51,760 nt of DNA from JAWKTT01 sp041398965 (GCA_041398965.1 JAWKTT010000032.1:1-51760), one strand, 5' to 3'; numbered from the stretch's first letter, positions 27,301 through 34,613 are shown. Notes: a model not told the origin generated them from the letters alone. Numbers and translations are program-made.

Positions 27301-30300
27301 GCCAGGTACAATCCCCCCCCCTGCGTCGCATTGTTACTGCTGATCGTGGAGTTGATAAGGGTCAAGTTCGATGTGCCATCTTTCGACTGAATCCCACCGC
27401 CGCGCGATCCGCCGTTGTTGTTGTCGATCAGCGAGTTGGTGATGTGCGCAGTGCCGACATTCTCAAGTCCGCCCCCCTCTGCCGATGTGTTTCCGGTCAG
27501 GCGGACACGGTCGAGGTACATTGTCCCTTCGTTTGCAATGCCTCCGCCCGCGCCCGTAGTGCTGTTTCCATTCACAACAACATTGGTCATTTCCAGCAGG
27601 CTGCCGCTGTTGACCTTCACGCCGGCACCGTCAACGTTGCCGCCGCCACCCGTGATGGTTAGATTGGCGATATACCCGCTTGCTCCGTTAACAAGATTGA
27701 GGACGCGGTCGCTCCCGGTTCCGGTGATTGTTGTCAGTGACGGTCCCGCACCAATGAGGGTCGTGTCGCTGCGCACGTCAAGGTCGCCGCTGGCCGAGAA
27801 ATCTTCGCTGGCGCCAGTCAACGTCAACTGGTGATTGCCGATCCCCAGGAATATGGAGTTGGGGCCCACGGTATTGTTCGTGGCGATCAGTGCCTCACGC
27901 AGCGAGACTTTTCCGTCTGTGCCCTTGTTGGCCAGCAGCCACGCAACGGTATGAGAGCTGTTGCCGGGTGTAATTCCCGAGTCGTTCAAATCGGCCGTCG
28001 TATCGACAAGGATTGCAGATGCCGCAGTGACCGTCGCACTGAACTCAGAGGTGTCGCCGGTTGCCAAATTGGTGGCGGTCGCGGTAATCGTCTGCCCTGC
28101 GGTGACTACGGCGTCAAATGTTGCCAGGACCGAAGCGTTTCCAGAACTACTGACAATGACAGTTCTCGCACCGAGGAACGCTTGTCCCTCGTTTCCGCCG
28201 CCTGTGTTGGCGAAATACTCGATGCGGTACGACGTGAACGATGTGCTGTTGAGATAACCGGTGATGGCAACCTTCGAACCTCCCGTGTAGGCTCCCGTTA
28301 GCACAGGGAAGTTCTGGAGATTGTTTTCGCCCGTGTCTGCATCGCCAGGGTCGTTCGCCGTAACGCCGGTTGTGCCGAGATCGATCCCGAGCAGGCCGTT
28401 GTTGTAGATGGAGTTCCCGAGGAACGAGTTGCCGGTGCCAGCGAGGGGGTCGACATCGATCCCTTCATCACCGCTGTTGGCAATGACGTTTCCGGCACCG
28501 GATGTGGTGCCACCGATCAGGTTGTTGCTCGCCTGATCGTAGATCTGGACGCCATCGTTGGCATTGCCAAGTGCTGAGCCATCGGCAGCGAGACCAATCC
28601 AGTTCCCCTGAGCGGTATTGCTGCTCGTGCCCAGGCCATTGAACTGGATGCCATCATCGATGTTGCCAGAGATGACGTTACGGGCGGCGGTCGTTGTGCC
28701 TCCAATCAAGGTTCCAGTTGCACCGGAACCAACCTGGATGCCATCATCCTGAATACCAAGGCCAAGGAGACCCGTTGCATCAGTTCCGATGTAGTTTCCG
28801 ATGACAAGTGTTCCATAGGTTCCGACACCCTGAACAGAAACACCGTTGTGGATGTTTCCAGAGATCACGTTTCGTGAGCCCGGAGCGATTCCGCCGATCA
28901 CCGTGCCGATGGCTGCATCGTTGACGTACACCCCCTGGAATCCGTTGCCGATGGCCGCAGTTCCAGTGGCGTTCAACCCAATATAGTTGCCGAGAACGAC
29001 GTTGTTGTCTGAGCCAACGTCGCCAATCTGAACCCCATCGTCATCGTTCCCGGAGATGACGTTTCGCTCGGCAGCGGTCGTCCCGCCGATGCGGTTCGAT
29101 GCGGCCCCGCCCGACACATTGATGCCGTCATCAACATTCCCCAGGTCGGCAGTACCTGCGGCATTCGTCCCGATGTAATTGCCGATGATGACGTTACCGG
29201 TCGTTCCGGCTCCATCAATGTTGATTCCGTCAGCGAGGTTGCCAGAGATCAGGTTGCGTGAACCGACTGACGTGCCACCAACAATGTTGTCGTGTGCGCC
29301 ACTGGTGATCAGGACACCAGAGGTGGAATTGCCAATGGACGATGTGCCCGCCGCATTCAAACCGATGATGTTTCCAATGATCTGGTTGTTTGCTGAGCCA
29401 GACGAACTAATTCGAATCCCGTCTGTGTTGTTCCCGGAGATCACATTGGCCGCACCGATCGCAGTTCCACCAATGATGTTGTTGTTCGCATTGTTGTCGA
29501 TCCGAACACCGGTTCCACTGTTTCCGAGATCCAGCGTTCCCGTTTTGTCCACCCCGATGTAGTTGCCTAGCACCACGTTTCCAGTGGCGGTTGCATCCAT
29601 CAGGCGGATACCGGATCCAGCGTTGCCAGACAACACATTGCGATCGGCAAGGGTGGTGCCCCCAATGGTGTTTCCAGACGAGTGAACTTCGATACCAGCA
29701 TCGAGGTTTGCCGCAGCGGTGTTTCCAGAAGAGCTGGTTCCGATCCAGTTGCCAACGATCGTGTTGCCGGTACTACCGGCATCGATCTGAATCCCATCAT
29801 CAGAGAAACCGTTGATGATTAATCCGCGAACCGTACTTCCGCTACTCCCTGACTGCAGTCGAATGCCGTCGCTAGCACCTGATCCCGTGATCTGCACGAC
29901 CGGTGTTCCGGCCACGTAGTCCGGTTCCGTCGCCCCATCGATCACCACTGCTTCCGTGATGGATGGCAATGCGCTGGCCACGGTGATTGTGTGTGGCCCT
30001 GTTCCCGAAATGTTGAACTTGATCGTGTCGGGCGATCCGCCAATATTGGCGGTGCGGTTAGCGGCGTCGATCGCCTCACGGAGGGAGATCTTTCCGTCTG
30101 CGCCCCGGTTACCAAGCAACGAGGCAATGGTGAATGTGGAGGTGCCGAATCCAGCGGCGTCGGCGGTGTCGGACGTGGTGTCGACGACGATGACCCCGGC
30201 GCCGAGATACCCTGGTCCGAACTCAGATGTACCACCGAACGAAGTCCCCGCACCGCTACTGGTATCAACCGTGGCGGTCGCGGTCATTCCGAGTATCTGG

Positions 30301-32420
30301 CTGGGGGAAACGCCCGTGAGCGTCCGAGTGAAAGTCGAGTACCCTGTCGGATTGGACGTCACCTGAATTGTGGTGGCTCCCAGAAACGTACGTCCCTCTC
30401 CAAACCCTGACGGATCAACGCCGGTGGAATTCTCGAAGAACTCAAACCGGTACCAACCCACGGGCAAGTCGACGGCAAAGGTGACATCCAGATTAACCCC
30501 GTTTTGCACCACGTTCATGATGACGGGAAAGTTCAACAGGTTGTTGACCCCGGTGTCAGCATCTTCGGCGTCGTTGTAGGTAACGCCATCGAATTTGAGA
30601 TCGATTCCCAGCTGCGTGTTTCCGTAAATCGAATTGCGCAGGATCGAGTTACTGGCACCAGCATCGGACTTGATCAGCACGCCGTTCTTGAGATTGTTCG
30701 CGATGACGTTGGCCTGATTTGCTGCAGTCCCACCAATGCGGGTTGTTGTGGTGCCGGTCTCAAGGCTGATCCCTTCGAGCAGGTTCCCCAACCCTGTCGC
30801 CCCAGTTGCATTCGTACCGATATAGTTGGCTTGAATCACCGTCCCGCTCGCACCGGAAAACAGATTGATTCCCGAGAAGGTGTTACCTGCAATGACGTTT
30901 CCCTGTCCTGCCTGGCCAATTGTGGTGCCAGAGGAATTCTCGACTTGAATTCCCTCCTCGCCATTAGCAACTACAGCAGTGGCGGCCAGGTTGGTCCCGA
31001 TCTTGTTGTTACGAATGATGGAATTGTTACCGGTCACCACCCGGATGCCGTCGCTGTTATTCCCCGAGATGACGTTCCCGTCAATCATGGTTCCGTTGCC
31101 ATCGACATAAATGCCGGTCCCTACATTCGCGAAGCTGCCGCCGCTGGCGTTGCCGGAGACATTCAGATTCCCGATGAAGTTGTTTGTAATGTTGATGTTG
31201 TCTGCACCATCCCAAAGCGTGATACCATTTCCGCTGAAGTTCCGAATCAGGAGGCCCTTCACCACGCTATTGTCCGCAGTTGACTCCAAGATGATGGCAT
31301 CACCAACTCCGCCTCCACCATTCAACGTAACGCGTGCCGTCGCTGAAAAGCCCGAGGCGGTTGTGCCATCAATGATGATGTTGTTGGTGATGTGCAATGA
31401 CGAAGTCAGTGTGATCGTGCTGCTGGCAGCGATGCCCGAGAAGGAAACCGTATGTGGACCAGCACCGGCACCGTTGGCCTGCTGAATGGCCCAACGCAGC
31501 GTTCCCACCGAGCCATCGTCAATCGTCTTCGTCACTGTAAATGTGCTCAGAAGCCCTTGCCATTGTTCCTGCTCGGCTTCCGAAAATGCGACATCGGCCT
31601 CGACCAATCCAATGGCGAACTCCAAGTCCCAGTTGCCCCCCAGCAGAGCAGAGCCGGTATCGTCAATACTGGCCGCGAGGTCGGCACCCGTCGTCTGGGC
31701 AATGTCTGAAAGGAGCGAACGTCCTGCTTCACTGCTGGCGAGATTACATCCATAAAACAACAAGTCCGCATCTTCACTCAGCGCATAGCTCCACGATTCG
31801 ACGAGCGCTCGGTTCTCTTCCAGCGTTGTTGCGTCCAGCCATAGGCCGCCGAGCTTCACCGCTCGATCCGACCCGTGTGTGACGAAGTGAACCGCATCTA
31901 AAGGCTCATCGACATACTGAACCAGCACCTCGGTGACTTGTTCCAGTCCGTTCCGATCTTTCGATAGTAGTACAACATCAATTTGCCGAGTCGGGTCATC
32001 GTTCGCCCAGAGGTCTTCCAGCAACTGCTGGTAGTCCTGTGTATTGGTGTCGACGAACACCAACTCCCGTCGCACGTCCTCAGCCGTCGCGTCAAGGATG
32101 GACTGGGCAGCATCAGCACTCGGAACGGCCCCTTCGTTTCCAGTCGTCTGTTCCGCCGTCGCCACTGCGAACAGATCTGTTGTCGCTACCAGATCCGCGA
32201 TCCCCTCATTGTCATTCCCGTCGACACTCTCGACCGGGACAACCTCTGCGGTCTGCACAACTGCTGCGGGTACGGCAGACAACAGAACCCGATCTTCGAG
32301 AGCCGACAGGTCCAACGTCCGCCCCGGCAAAGAACGATGTGCCTGCAACGTCGCCCGAGCACGTGACATCGCGGCGCTAATGGACAACTTCGTGGCATCA
32401 ATCAATTGTCGAATCGACAT
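21081..32420 (-). CDS. Giant DUF4347 / beta-helix / LamG / cadherin protein, N-terminal part
   Basis: 3,779 residues from ATG 32420, chosen because a GAGAGAGAG ribosome site (32427-32435) stands 6 nt upstream; a GTG 44 codons earlier has no such support and adds Cys-rich sequence. Order: LEPR-XLL-type motif LEDRVLLSA 41-49; DUF4347 about 118-288 (HFVTHGSD, DLLFYGCNLAS); right-handed beta-helix repeats about 305-1365; a second CSLREA module (GTDGKVSLREAL) with a choice-of-anchor-type end (YDIGAVEF) about 1490-1835; propeller-like repeats (GNFVVVWQSSDGD) about 1840-2190; LamG about 2195-2390; a third CSLREA/beta-helix block about 2405-3190; LamG-like about 3317-3517; cadherin-like about 3560-3660. 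In-frame sense ends near residue 3,690 at the G run; the last 90 or so residues are out of frame. No Sec signal peptide is seen. Likely an exported adhesin or carbohydrate-binding surface protein; function is inferred from domains only. Confidence 0.88.
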   Translation of the reverse strand: MSIRQLIDATKLSISAAMSRARATLQAHRSLPGRTLDLSALEDRVLLSAVPAAVVQTAEVVPVESVDGNDNEGIADLVATTDLFAVATAEQTTGNEGAVPSADAAQSILDATAEDVRRELVFVDTNTQDYQQLLEDLWANDDPTRQIDVVLLSKDRNGLEQVTEVLVQYVDEPLDAVHFVTHGSDRAVKLGGLWLDATTLEENRALVESWSYALSEDADLLFYGCNLASSEAGRSLLSDIAQTTGADLAASIDDTGSALLGGNWDLEFAIGLVEADVAFSEAEQEQWQGLLSTFTVTKTIDDGSVGTLRWAIQQANGAGAGPHTVSFSGIAASSTITLTSSLHITNNIIIDGTTASGFSATARVTLNGGGGVGDAIILESTADNSVVKGLLIRNFSGNGITLWDGADNINITNNFIGNLNVSGNASGGSFANVGTGIYVDGNGTMIDGNVISGNNSDGIRVVTGNNSIIRNNKIGTNLAATAVVANGEEGIQVENSSGTTIGQAGQGNVIAGNTFSGINLFSGASGTVIQANYIGTNATGATGLGNLLEGISLETGTTTTRIGGTAANQANVIANNLKNGVLIKSDAGASNSILRNSIYGNTQLGIDLKFDGVTYNDAEDADTGVNNLLNFPVIMNVVQNGVNLDVTFAVDLPVGWYRFEFFENSTGVDPSGFGEGRTFLGATTIQVTSNPTGYSTFTRTLTGVSPSQILGMTATATVDTSSGAGTSFGGTSEFGPGYLGAGVIVVDTTSDTADAAGFGTSTFTIASLLGNRGADGKISLREAIDAANRTANIGGSPDTIKFNISGTGPHTITVASALPSITEAVVIDGATEPDYVAGTPVVQITGSGASDGIRLQSGSSGSTVRGLIINGFSDDGIQIDAGSTGNTIVGNWIGTSSSGNTAAANLDAGIEVHSSGNTIGGTTLADRNVLSGNAGSGIRLMDATATGNVVLGNYIGVDKTGTLDLGNSGTGVRIDNNANNNIIGGTAIGAANVISGNNTDGIRISSSGSANNQIIGNIIGLNAAGTSSIGNSTSGVLITSGAHDNIVGGTSVGSRNLISGNLADGINIDGAGTTGNVIIGNYIGTNAAGTADLGNVDDGINVSGGAASNRIGGTTAAERNVISGNDDDGVQIGDVGSDNNVVLGNYIGLNATGTAAIGNGFQGVYVNDAAIGTVIGGIAPGSRNVISGNIHNGVSVQGVGTYGTLVIGNYIGTDATGLLGLGIQDDGIQVGSGATGTLIGGTTTAARNVISGNIDDGIQFNGLGTSSNTAQGNWIGLAADGSALGNANDGVQIYDQASNNLIGGTTSGAGNVIANSGDEGIDVDPLAGTGNSFLGNSIYNNGLLGIDLGTTGVTANDPGDADTGENNLQNFPVLTGAYTGGSKVAITGYLNSTSFTSYRIEYFANTGGGNEGQAFLGARTVIVSSSGNASVLATFDAVVTAGQTITATATNLATGDTSEFSATVTAASAILVDTTADLNDSGITPGNSSHTVAWLLANKGTDGKVSLREALIATNNTVGPNSIFLGIGNHQLTLTGASEDFSASGDLDVRSDTTLIGAGPSLTTITGTGSDRVLNLVNGASGYIANLTITGGGGNVDGAGVKVNSGSLLEMTNVVVNGNSTTGAGGGIANEGTMYLDRVRLTGNTSAEGGGLENVGTAHITNSLIDNNNGGSRGGGIQSKDGTSNLTLINSTISSNNATQGGGLYLANIATIRNSTIAFNTANSGGGIYRNGGTISVGSSIIASNTATSNSDAFGTMSSAGYNIIGNTTGNGGWIASDKQNTNPLLDSLADNGGPTLTHSLLSGSPAINNGNPGSQIVTDQRGVLRADGQYDIGAVEFAGGTRINQTTIGTQTADVSHSVAMDANGNFVVVWQSSDGDQSGVYLRRYDATGAPLTDEILVNTTFAGNQFDPVVAMDDAGNFIVVWNGNGLGDVDGIFAQRFNASGVAIGGEFRVNSLTAGVQSAPAVAMNSNGDFVIAWTDGSTLYNAAYDSSGGLVGDDTVAATNTQFIDVAIADDGSHVIVYDDLGRAVAMLYDDTGAQVTSVPFAAGPIYDDLVPASIVMLPSGEFVIAWEAYDSVIDSLSSIAYQRFASDGTATSAVKLFDSGVSLPDVGIDAYGNLVVTYTKSGDVWRRVFDANDNQVGAAVRVNTTTSGIQSNASLAVADNGDHVVVWSGNGEGDTDGVYFRLFDGFNGLVGHYKLDEGSGTTAIDSSLYGANGTHVGSPVYTTGQEDLAVNYSGDFDRTEIADPTDGHLDFGSGDFSVGFWFNSTQTTAGTARLVGKTNGGAGFIFYRNGSNLVFEAYDGATLAQVTVGGTLDGQWHQVTGVRNGNVFTLYVDGVAVGSDTAAVGSISNAEALKFGATSGTQSDYDGLLDEVRLYNRDLSLAEIQELATVAATVNTITVDTISDNNDSGIVAGNLTHTIDWLKANKGTDGKVSLREAIIAANNTTNGAGGPDVIDFNVAGAGPHVISLSSALPTITNAVVINGASEPDYAGAPVVVLDGTGIAGANGLRISASGSTVRGLQIVNFEVNGILLDGASNTTIVGNYIGTNGTADLGNLNHGISLINNANDNVIGGTSANERNVISGNNLSGININLGSSSNTVIGNIIGLNAAGTAAIGNTSHGITMGAAAAVDNNTIGGTTAAERNIISGNTGSGIRLNHGSNNTILGNYIGTNVTGTAQLGNGVSGVVISGTATNNTIGGTTAGAGNLISGNTGTGVTITGSAAISNLVQGNIIGLAADGSTLLGNTSNGIHLESGANGNTIGGSVAGARNVISGNNGEGVMITGSGTNSNTVQGNIIGLATDGTTARGNSFDGIHIAAGAQSNTIGGTTAAARNIISGNSAKGVQIEGAGTSLNVVQGNYIGTDVTGLLDRGNTQSGVVVTNNASNNTIGGTTTQAGNLISGNDAFGVSIATATTTTIRNNRIGTDASGTAALANSSYAIDLNYGNSVLILDNVITGTAAYNVSLFHSNNATIQGNRFNATADGLTSIVGAGNNVQLTVSESSGNQIGGFLPGQENVFGRGSTGIWIVSNSINNTVEGNYFNVKLDESATFGSATRGITVSSGPNTISGNVLGGYSFEGIILGGTDNTITGNWIGTDSTGTKNFGNATGIRAIGANGLIGGTDGSSANVIKYNGKGVHLDTGASGISILRNVITDNTGLAIDMNGDGVTDNDSSGNPEDQDTGPNELQNFPVLWTAAITGTDLDITGSLRTDGLNTQYRIEFYNNPLGTEDPTGHGEARVYLGSYVVTTDGSGRADNFSTTLTGVSVAVGDRISATATEILNPAQVGIDDLAAYGSTSEMSLNLPATSAATAVPTDLSTGVAINTNGGTDTYLLAQNGGSIMNNLTAITFEATFQIEDPNTVNNSLISYRTGLQHNEFYLTIYPDGQLWLGIDSIGLGELGSVGRYAQLLDGDIHHVAVSWNSANGQVIFYVDGAQAEAPLTYKTGATISSGGNLLLGQDQDATANVFEADEAFRGTFHDVRIWNDVRTAGEIALNYEHKFDSTAIPTGLIANWQMKSLAGGTTVADLINPGTRDLTVQHVGAVGAFTPGNATTVIEIAEGSPNGTHVTYVRPSDPEVAADGTYTYALTNDAGGRFTINSSTGEITTANNYLLDYESATSHAVTVEVKDAEGGTYAEAITINVTDLPEANSAPTSLSSGIELNLDGGNDAYLQALKTATRSSGECSSLDCRVCHDARKPESSGATSYLLQDSCRGFRVQGLPQHIRHAHTLCRWELRYRWCRHSPTARWRAPSHRCELGQYQRRCRVLCGR
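21347..21351 (-). other. Frameshift site: run of five G inside the giant gene
   Basis: On the coding (minus) strand the sequence is ACGCGATCCTCGGGGGAGTG. Read through, it gives T-R-S-S-G-E-C-S-S, then nonsense to a stop at 21081. With one G fewer it gives T-R-S-S-G-S-A-A-A-L-T-V-E-F, which continues the LamG-like fold and 18 kb of open frame. A five-G homopolymer is a common place for sequencing error and also for slipped-strand phase variation. No pseudoknot or classical slippery heptamer was recognised around it, so programmed frameshifting is not favoured. Confidence 0.85.
22850..25200 (-). repeat. Right-handed beta-helix repeat block 2 in the giant gene
   Basis: A second block with the same unit as block 1 (IGGTTAAERNIISGN, GNYIGTDVTG, VQGNIIGLAADG), opened by a CSLREA motif (GTDGKVSLREAIIAAN near 25090). 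The spacer before it (DNNDSGIVAGNLTHTIDWL) parallels that of the second CSLREA module near 27980 (DLNDSGITPGNSSHTVAWL), which indicates duplication of a whole module. Confidence 0.8.
28330..31300 (-). repeat. Right-handed beta-helix repeat block 1 in the giant gene
   Basis: About 3 kb coding for repeated two-coil units of roughly 50 residues with the pattern GNYIGTNATGTxxLGN..G.....A..N.IGGTT...RNVISGN..DGI. Each unit alternates polar loops with short strands, as in PbH1/pectate-lyase-like parallel beta-helices. A spacer with CSLREA (ADGKISLREAIDAAN, near 30090) interrupts it. Such helices often bind or cleave polysaccharides, but no catalytic site is identifiable by eye. Confidence 0.8.
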
Positions 32421-32751
32421 GACAAACTCTCTCTCGTTGATCTGTGTCCAGATGTCGCAATAGTTGACGGCGCAAGGTGCGCAAGACGTCCCATCTGGTA
32501 ACCATAGGTCATCGACGTAGGCCGTGACGGATAAGCACGAAATGTCGCGCACCAGCGTTCGGCGGAAAATACATGTGGCAACGAGTAACGGTTTTACCGC
32601 ATAGTCTGAAGCAAAGGGCGCTTTACGAAGCGTGTGACCGAACTGACCGCTTTCCCCGTCAAATCATGCACATTAAGCAGAGGCCCAACACCCACACCGA
32701 GAGAGCAACCGGGCGATCAGTACAACCGCCCTGATTGATAGCACCGCTATG

Positions 32752-32777
32752 ACTCGCCCCATCACCAAGGGGTGAGT
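32752..32777. other. Hairpin with 9-bp stem in the giant gene's upstream region
   Basis: ACTCGCCCC pairs with GGGGTGAGT (one G-T pair) around an 8-nt loop, ATCACCAA. No T tract follows on either strand, so it is not a standard intrinsic terminator. Confidence 0.4.
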
Positions 32778-32932
32778 TTGGATGTCTGCGTGAACTGGCG
32801 ACCAGTCGGGTGGCCTTGCGAGACGATCATGTACGACACGTGTGGTCGTCGCCCGACGCGTTAGTGAGGGCGAGTTAACAGTGGGAGAAGCAATGTTCGT
32901 CGCTAAAACGTCGGGATACGATTAGACAGCAC

Positions 32933-32950
32933 CGACCGCGAGTCCGGTCG
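32933..32950 (-). terminator. Possible terminator hairpin after the methyltransferase gene
   Basis: CGACCG-CGAGTC-CGGTCG forms a 6-bp stem with a 6-nt loop and abuts the methyltransferase stop codon (TGA at 32951-32953 on the minus strand). It lacks a U tract, so termination is only suggested by its place. Confidence 0.3.
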
Positions 32951-33610
32951 TCACTCCCCTTCACCCGAGGTCTCTTTTCGCAAATGCTGGACCCAGGCCG
33001 GAGGGACGTTCACAAAGACCCAGTTGCGGCGAAAGCGATGGTTCGAGAAGCGGGTCCGCAGCGTCTCTTCGATCTTCCTGAGCCGCTCCCTTTCAGCACC
33101 TCGGGAGACCAACTGACGCACCGGGCGAACGTACATGTACTCGAAGAACGAGAATGTCCCTCCGGGGGCCAGCAGTTGGAAGCAGGTGTCGACCAACTCC
33201 TCGACGAGACCGGCCGGGAAGTTGTTGAAGGGGAGGCCCGAGATGATCACGTCATAGGGCTGCTCCGATCGAAACTCCTGCAACGGGCAGACATGCACCT
33301 GCGACTGAGTTGCTACGCGTTGATAGTCCCTATCCGTCTGAAACCGTTCGTTCAACATGTTGGCGAACGACTCGTTGATTTCGACAAGATCCAGTCGATC
33401 CTCGGGCTTCACAAGCTTTACGATCTCCCGCGTCACCGCCCCGGTTCCAGGTCCGACTTCCAGAATTCGTATCGGTTCGGTCCGACCTCGCAGTGGACCG
33501 GTCATCGCACGAGCCAGAAAGCGACTGCTTGGAAGTACCGCCCCGGTCGTCTCGAATCGCTGACGAAACTGACGGAGGAATTCCAGATTGTCTCGTAACA
33601 TTTCACGCAT
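32951..33610 (-). CDS. Class I SAM methyltransferase, phospholipid N-methyltransferase-like
   Basis: 219 residues. SAM-binding motif I is ILEVGPGTGAVT at 49-60, the acidic end of strand 2 is LVEIN (75-79), and the substrate-side motif is DVIISGLPFNNFP at 120-132, followed by LLAPGGTFSFFEYMYV. The opening FRQRFETTGAVLPSSRFLARAM and the SGLPFNNFP motif fit the PmtA-like phospholipid N-methyltransferase group (COG3963), which methylates phosphatidylethanolamine; an rRNA adenine dimethylase-like role is the alternative, though the NPPY/F motif of those enzymes is absent. The C-terminus (FRRNWVFVNVPPAWVQHL) also fits PmtA-like proteins. Start ATG 33610 has no clear ribosome site; ATG 33601 is an alternative. 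It stands alone, 154 nt downstream of the membrane-protein gene on the same strand. Confidence 0.8.
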   Translation of the reverse strand: MREMLRDNLEFLRQFRQRFETTGAVLPSSRFLARAMTGPLRGRTEPIRILEVGPGTGAVTREIVKLVKPEDRLDLVEINESFANMLNERFQTDRDYQRVATQSQVHVCPLQEFRSEQPYDVIISGLPFNNFPAGLVEELVDTCFQLLAPGGTFSFFEYMYVRPVRQLVSRGAERERLRKIEETLRTRFSNHRFRRNWVFVNVPPAWVQHLRKETSGEGE

Positions 33611-33764
33611 GGAAAAGTTGGGGGCTAGGAACTTACGGACATGGAGAATTGGTTACGAGGAACTGCCATCAACATCAACAGGCCGAAGGCGCACGGCCAT
33701 TGTAGATCTGCCGCGAAACTTCTGGTTATTGTCGACGTAAGATATCGGGATATCACCCACCGGG

Positions 33765-34613
33765 CTACCGACGGTCGGGAACCAGGATGGGCGGTTGTTC
33801 TTTGACGGCGAGCAACCAGTGCAGGAACAGGCTGAAGGGGACACCCGCGAGTGCGATGTGCGACAGTGTGTCGGGGTAGTTGCTCGGCTTTCCCCCCAAG
33901 ATCGGGAGTGCCGCTAGAAAAAGACCGACAACCATCATCAGGAACGCAAAGAACCGGGACCGCAACACCATCAACCCGATTCCGAGTGCCAGTGTCAATC
34001 CACCAAGGATCGCCGTGACTTGCGCCCCACTCTCGATATCGAGTTTTCGGTCGACGATCTGCCGCAACGAATTCACCGTCAGAGCGACAAGTGGTCCACC
34101 CGATCGGGCTTGCAGCAACAGCTTGACTCCGAACCCCAGGAATGCGGCTGCCGATGTGGTCCGCAGGAAGAATACAGCCGCCATGGATCGACCGAGCGAA
34201 AACTTCGACGCCGGGGGCCAGAACTCGAGGAGCAACAGCGCCAGCGGCGCGAAGACGCGGGCCGATTCAATCGCCACTTGAGGCCAGTCATTTTCCTTTG
34301 CAAACGTCGCCGCGGCCAACGTCGCAAACCAACCGGTCAGCAACAGCAACAACGGCCAGACCGGACGAAACAGCGTCAGCCCGCCAACCGCCAACAGTCC
34401 GTAGGAGATGTTGTGCAAAAACTGTTTTGACCAGATCGGCGAGAAGTTCCCCGCCACCTTGAGGAACTCGGGCATGTGGAAGTCGCGATGACCATGCAAG
34501 ATCGCGGCGGCAACACCCCAGCACTGCACAGCGACGACAATCTTTAGTGTCGCCACAACGATACGTAAACCGCGTGGGACTGGATCGTCAAAGGGTGAGG
34601 CAGGGCCAACCAT
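33765..34613 (-). CDS. Polytopic membrane protein of unknown function
   Basis: 282 residues with about seven predicted hydrophobic segments (for example VVATLKIVVAVQCWGVAAAI, LLLLLTGWFATLAAATFA, LALLLLEFW, AILGGLTLALGIGLMVL, FFAFLMMVVGLFLAALPIL, IALAGVPFSLFLHWLLAV). I do not recognise the family; the general form recalls small DoxX-like or hypothetical planctomycete membrane proteins, but no defining motif is present. The ATG at 34613 overlaps the TGA of the HAD phosphatase gene as TGATG, which fixes the start and implies translational coupling and shared expression with it. Confidence 0.8.
   Translation of the reverse strand: MVGPASPFDDPVPRGLRIVVATLKIVVAVQCWGVAAAILHGHRDFHMPEFLKVAGNFSPIWSKQFLHNISYGLLAVGGLTLFRPVWPLLLLLTGWFATLAAATFAKENDWPQVAIESARVFAPLALLLLEFWPPASKFSLGRSMAAVFFLRTTSAAAFLGFGVKLLLQARSGGPLVALTVNSLRQIVDRKLDIESGAQVTAILGGLTLALGIGLMVLRSRFFAFLMMVVGLFLAALPILGGKPSNYPDTLSHIALAGVPFSLFLHWLLAVKEQPPILVPDRR

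Larger units (their letters stand above)
3062..32420 (-). other. Reconstructed giant surface-protein gene (about 9,785 aa if one base is removed)
   Basis: The two overlapping frames listed separately look like one gene. Removing one G from the five-G run at 21347-21351 joins them without loss and gives (29,359 - 1)/3 - 1 = 9,785 residues. The join restores a LamG-like domain: the frame before reads LSSGIELNLDGGNDAYLQAL and the frame after reads AAALTVEFVTTLENPNL, together matching an earlier copy in the same protein (LSTGVAINTNGGTDTYLL, then LTAITFEATFQIEDPN). After the shift point the first frame turns into Cys/Arg/His-rich sequence, typical of out-of-frame reading, whereas the rest of the protein has almost no cysteine. 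Whether the extra base is real or an assembly error cannot be told from this sequence. The gene occupies about 57 percent of the window. Confidence 0.85.
32421..32950. promoter_or_regulatory. 530-nt gene-free region upstream of the giant gene
   Basis: It lies between the giant gene start and the end of the minus-strand methyltransferase gene, so it should hold the giant gene's promoter. Visible elements are the GAGAGAGAG ribosome site (32427-32435), a direct repeat GCGCAAG-GT-GCGCAAG (32470-32485) about 50-65 nt before the start codon that could be an operator, and a hairpin at 32752-32777. I saw no convincing -35/-10 pair or sigma-54 (TGGCAC-N5-TTGC) site and no conserved ORF. Confidence 0.5.

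Noticed and set aside
32421..32552. 44-codon GTG extension of the giant gene
   Set aside because: Cys-rich sequence and no ribosome site, whereas ATG 32420 has GAGAGAGAG 6 nt upstream.
33741..33754. GATATC-GG-GATATC palindrome after the membrane-protein gene
   Set aside because: AT-rich 6-bp arms with a 2-nt gap cannot form a stable hairpin; likely chance.
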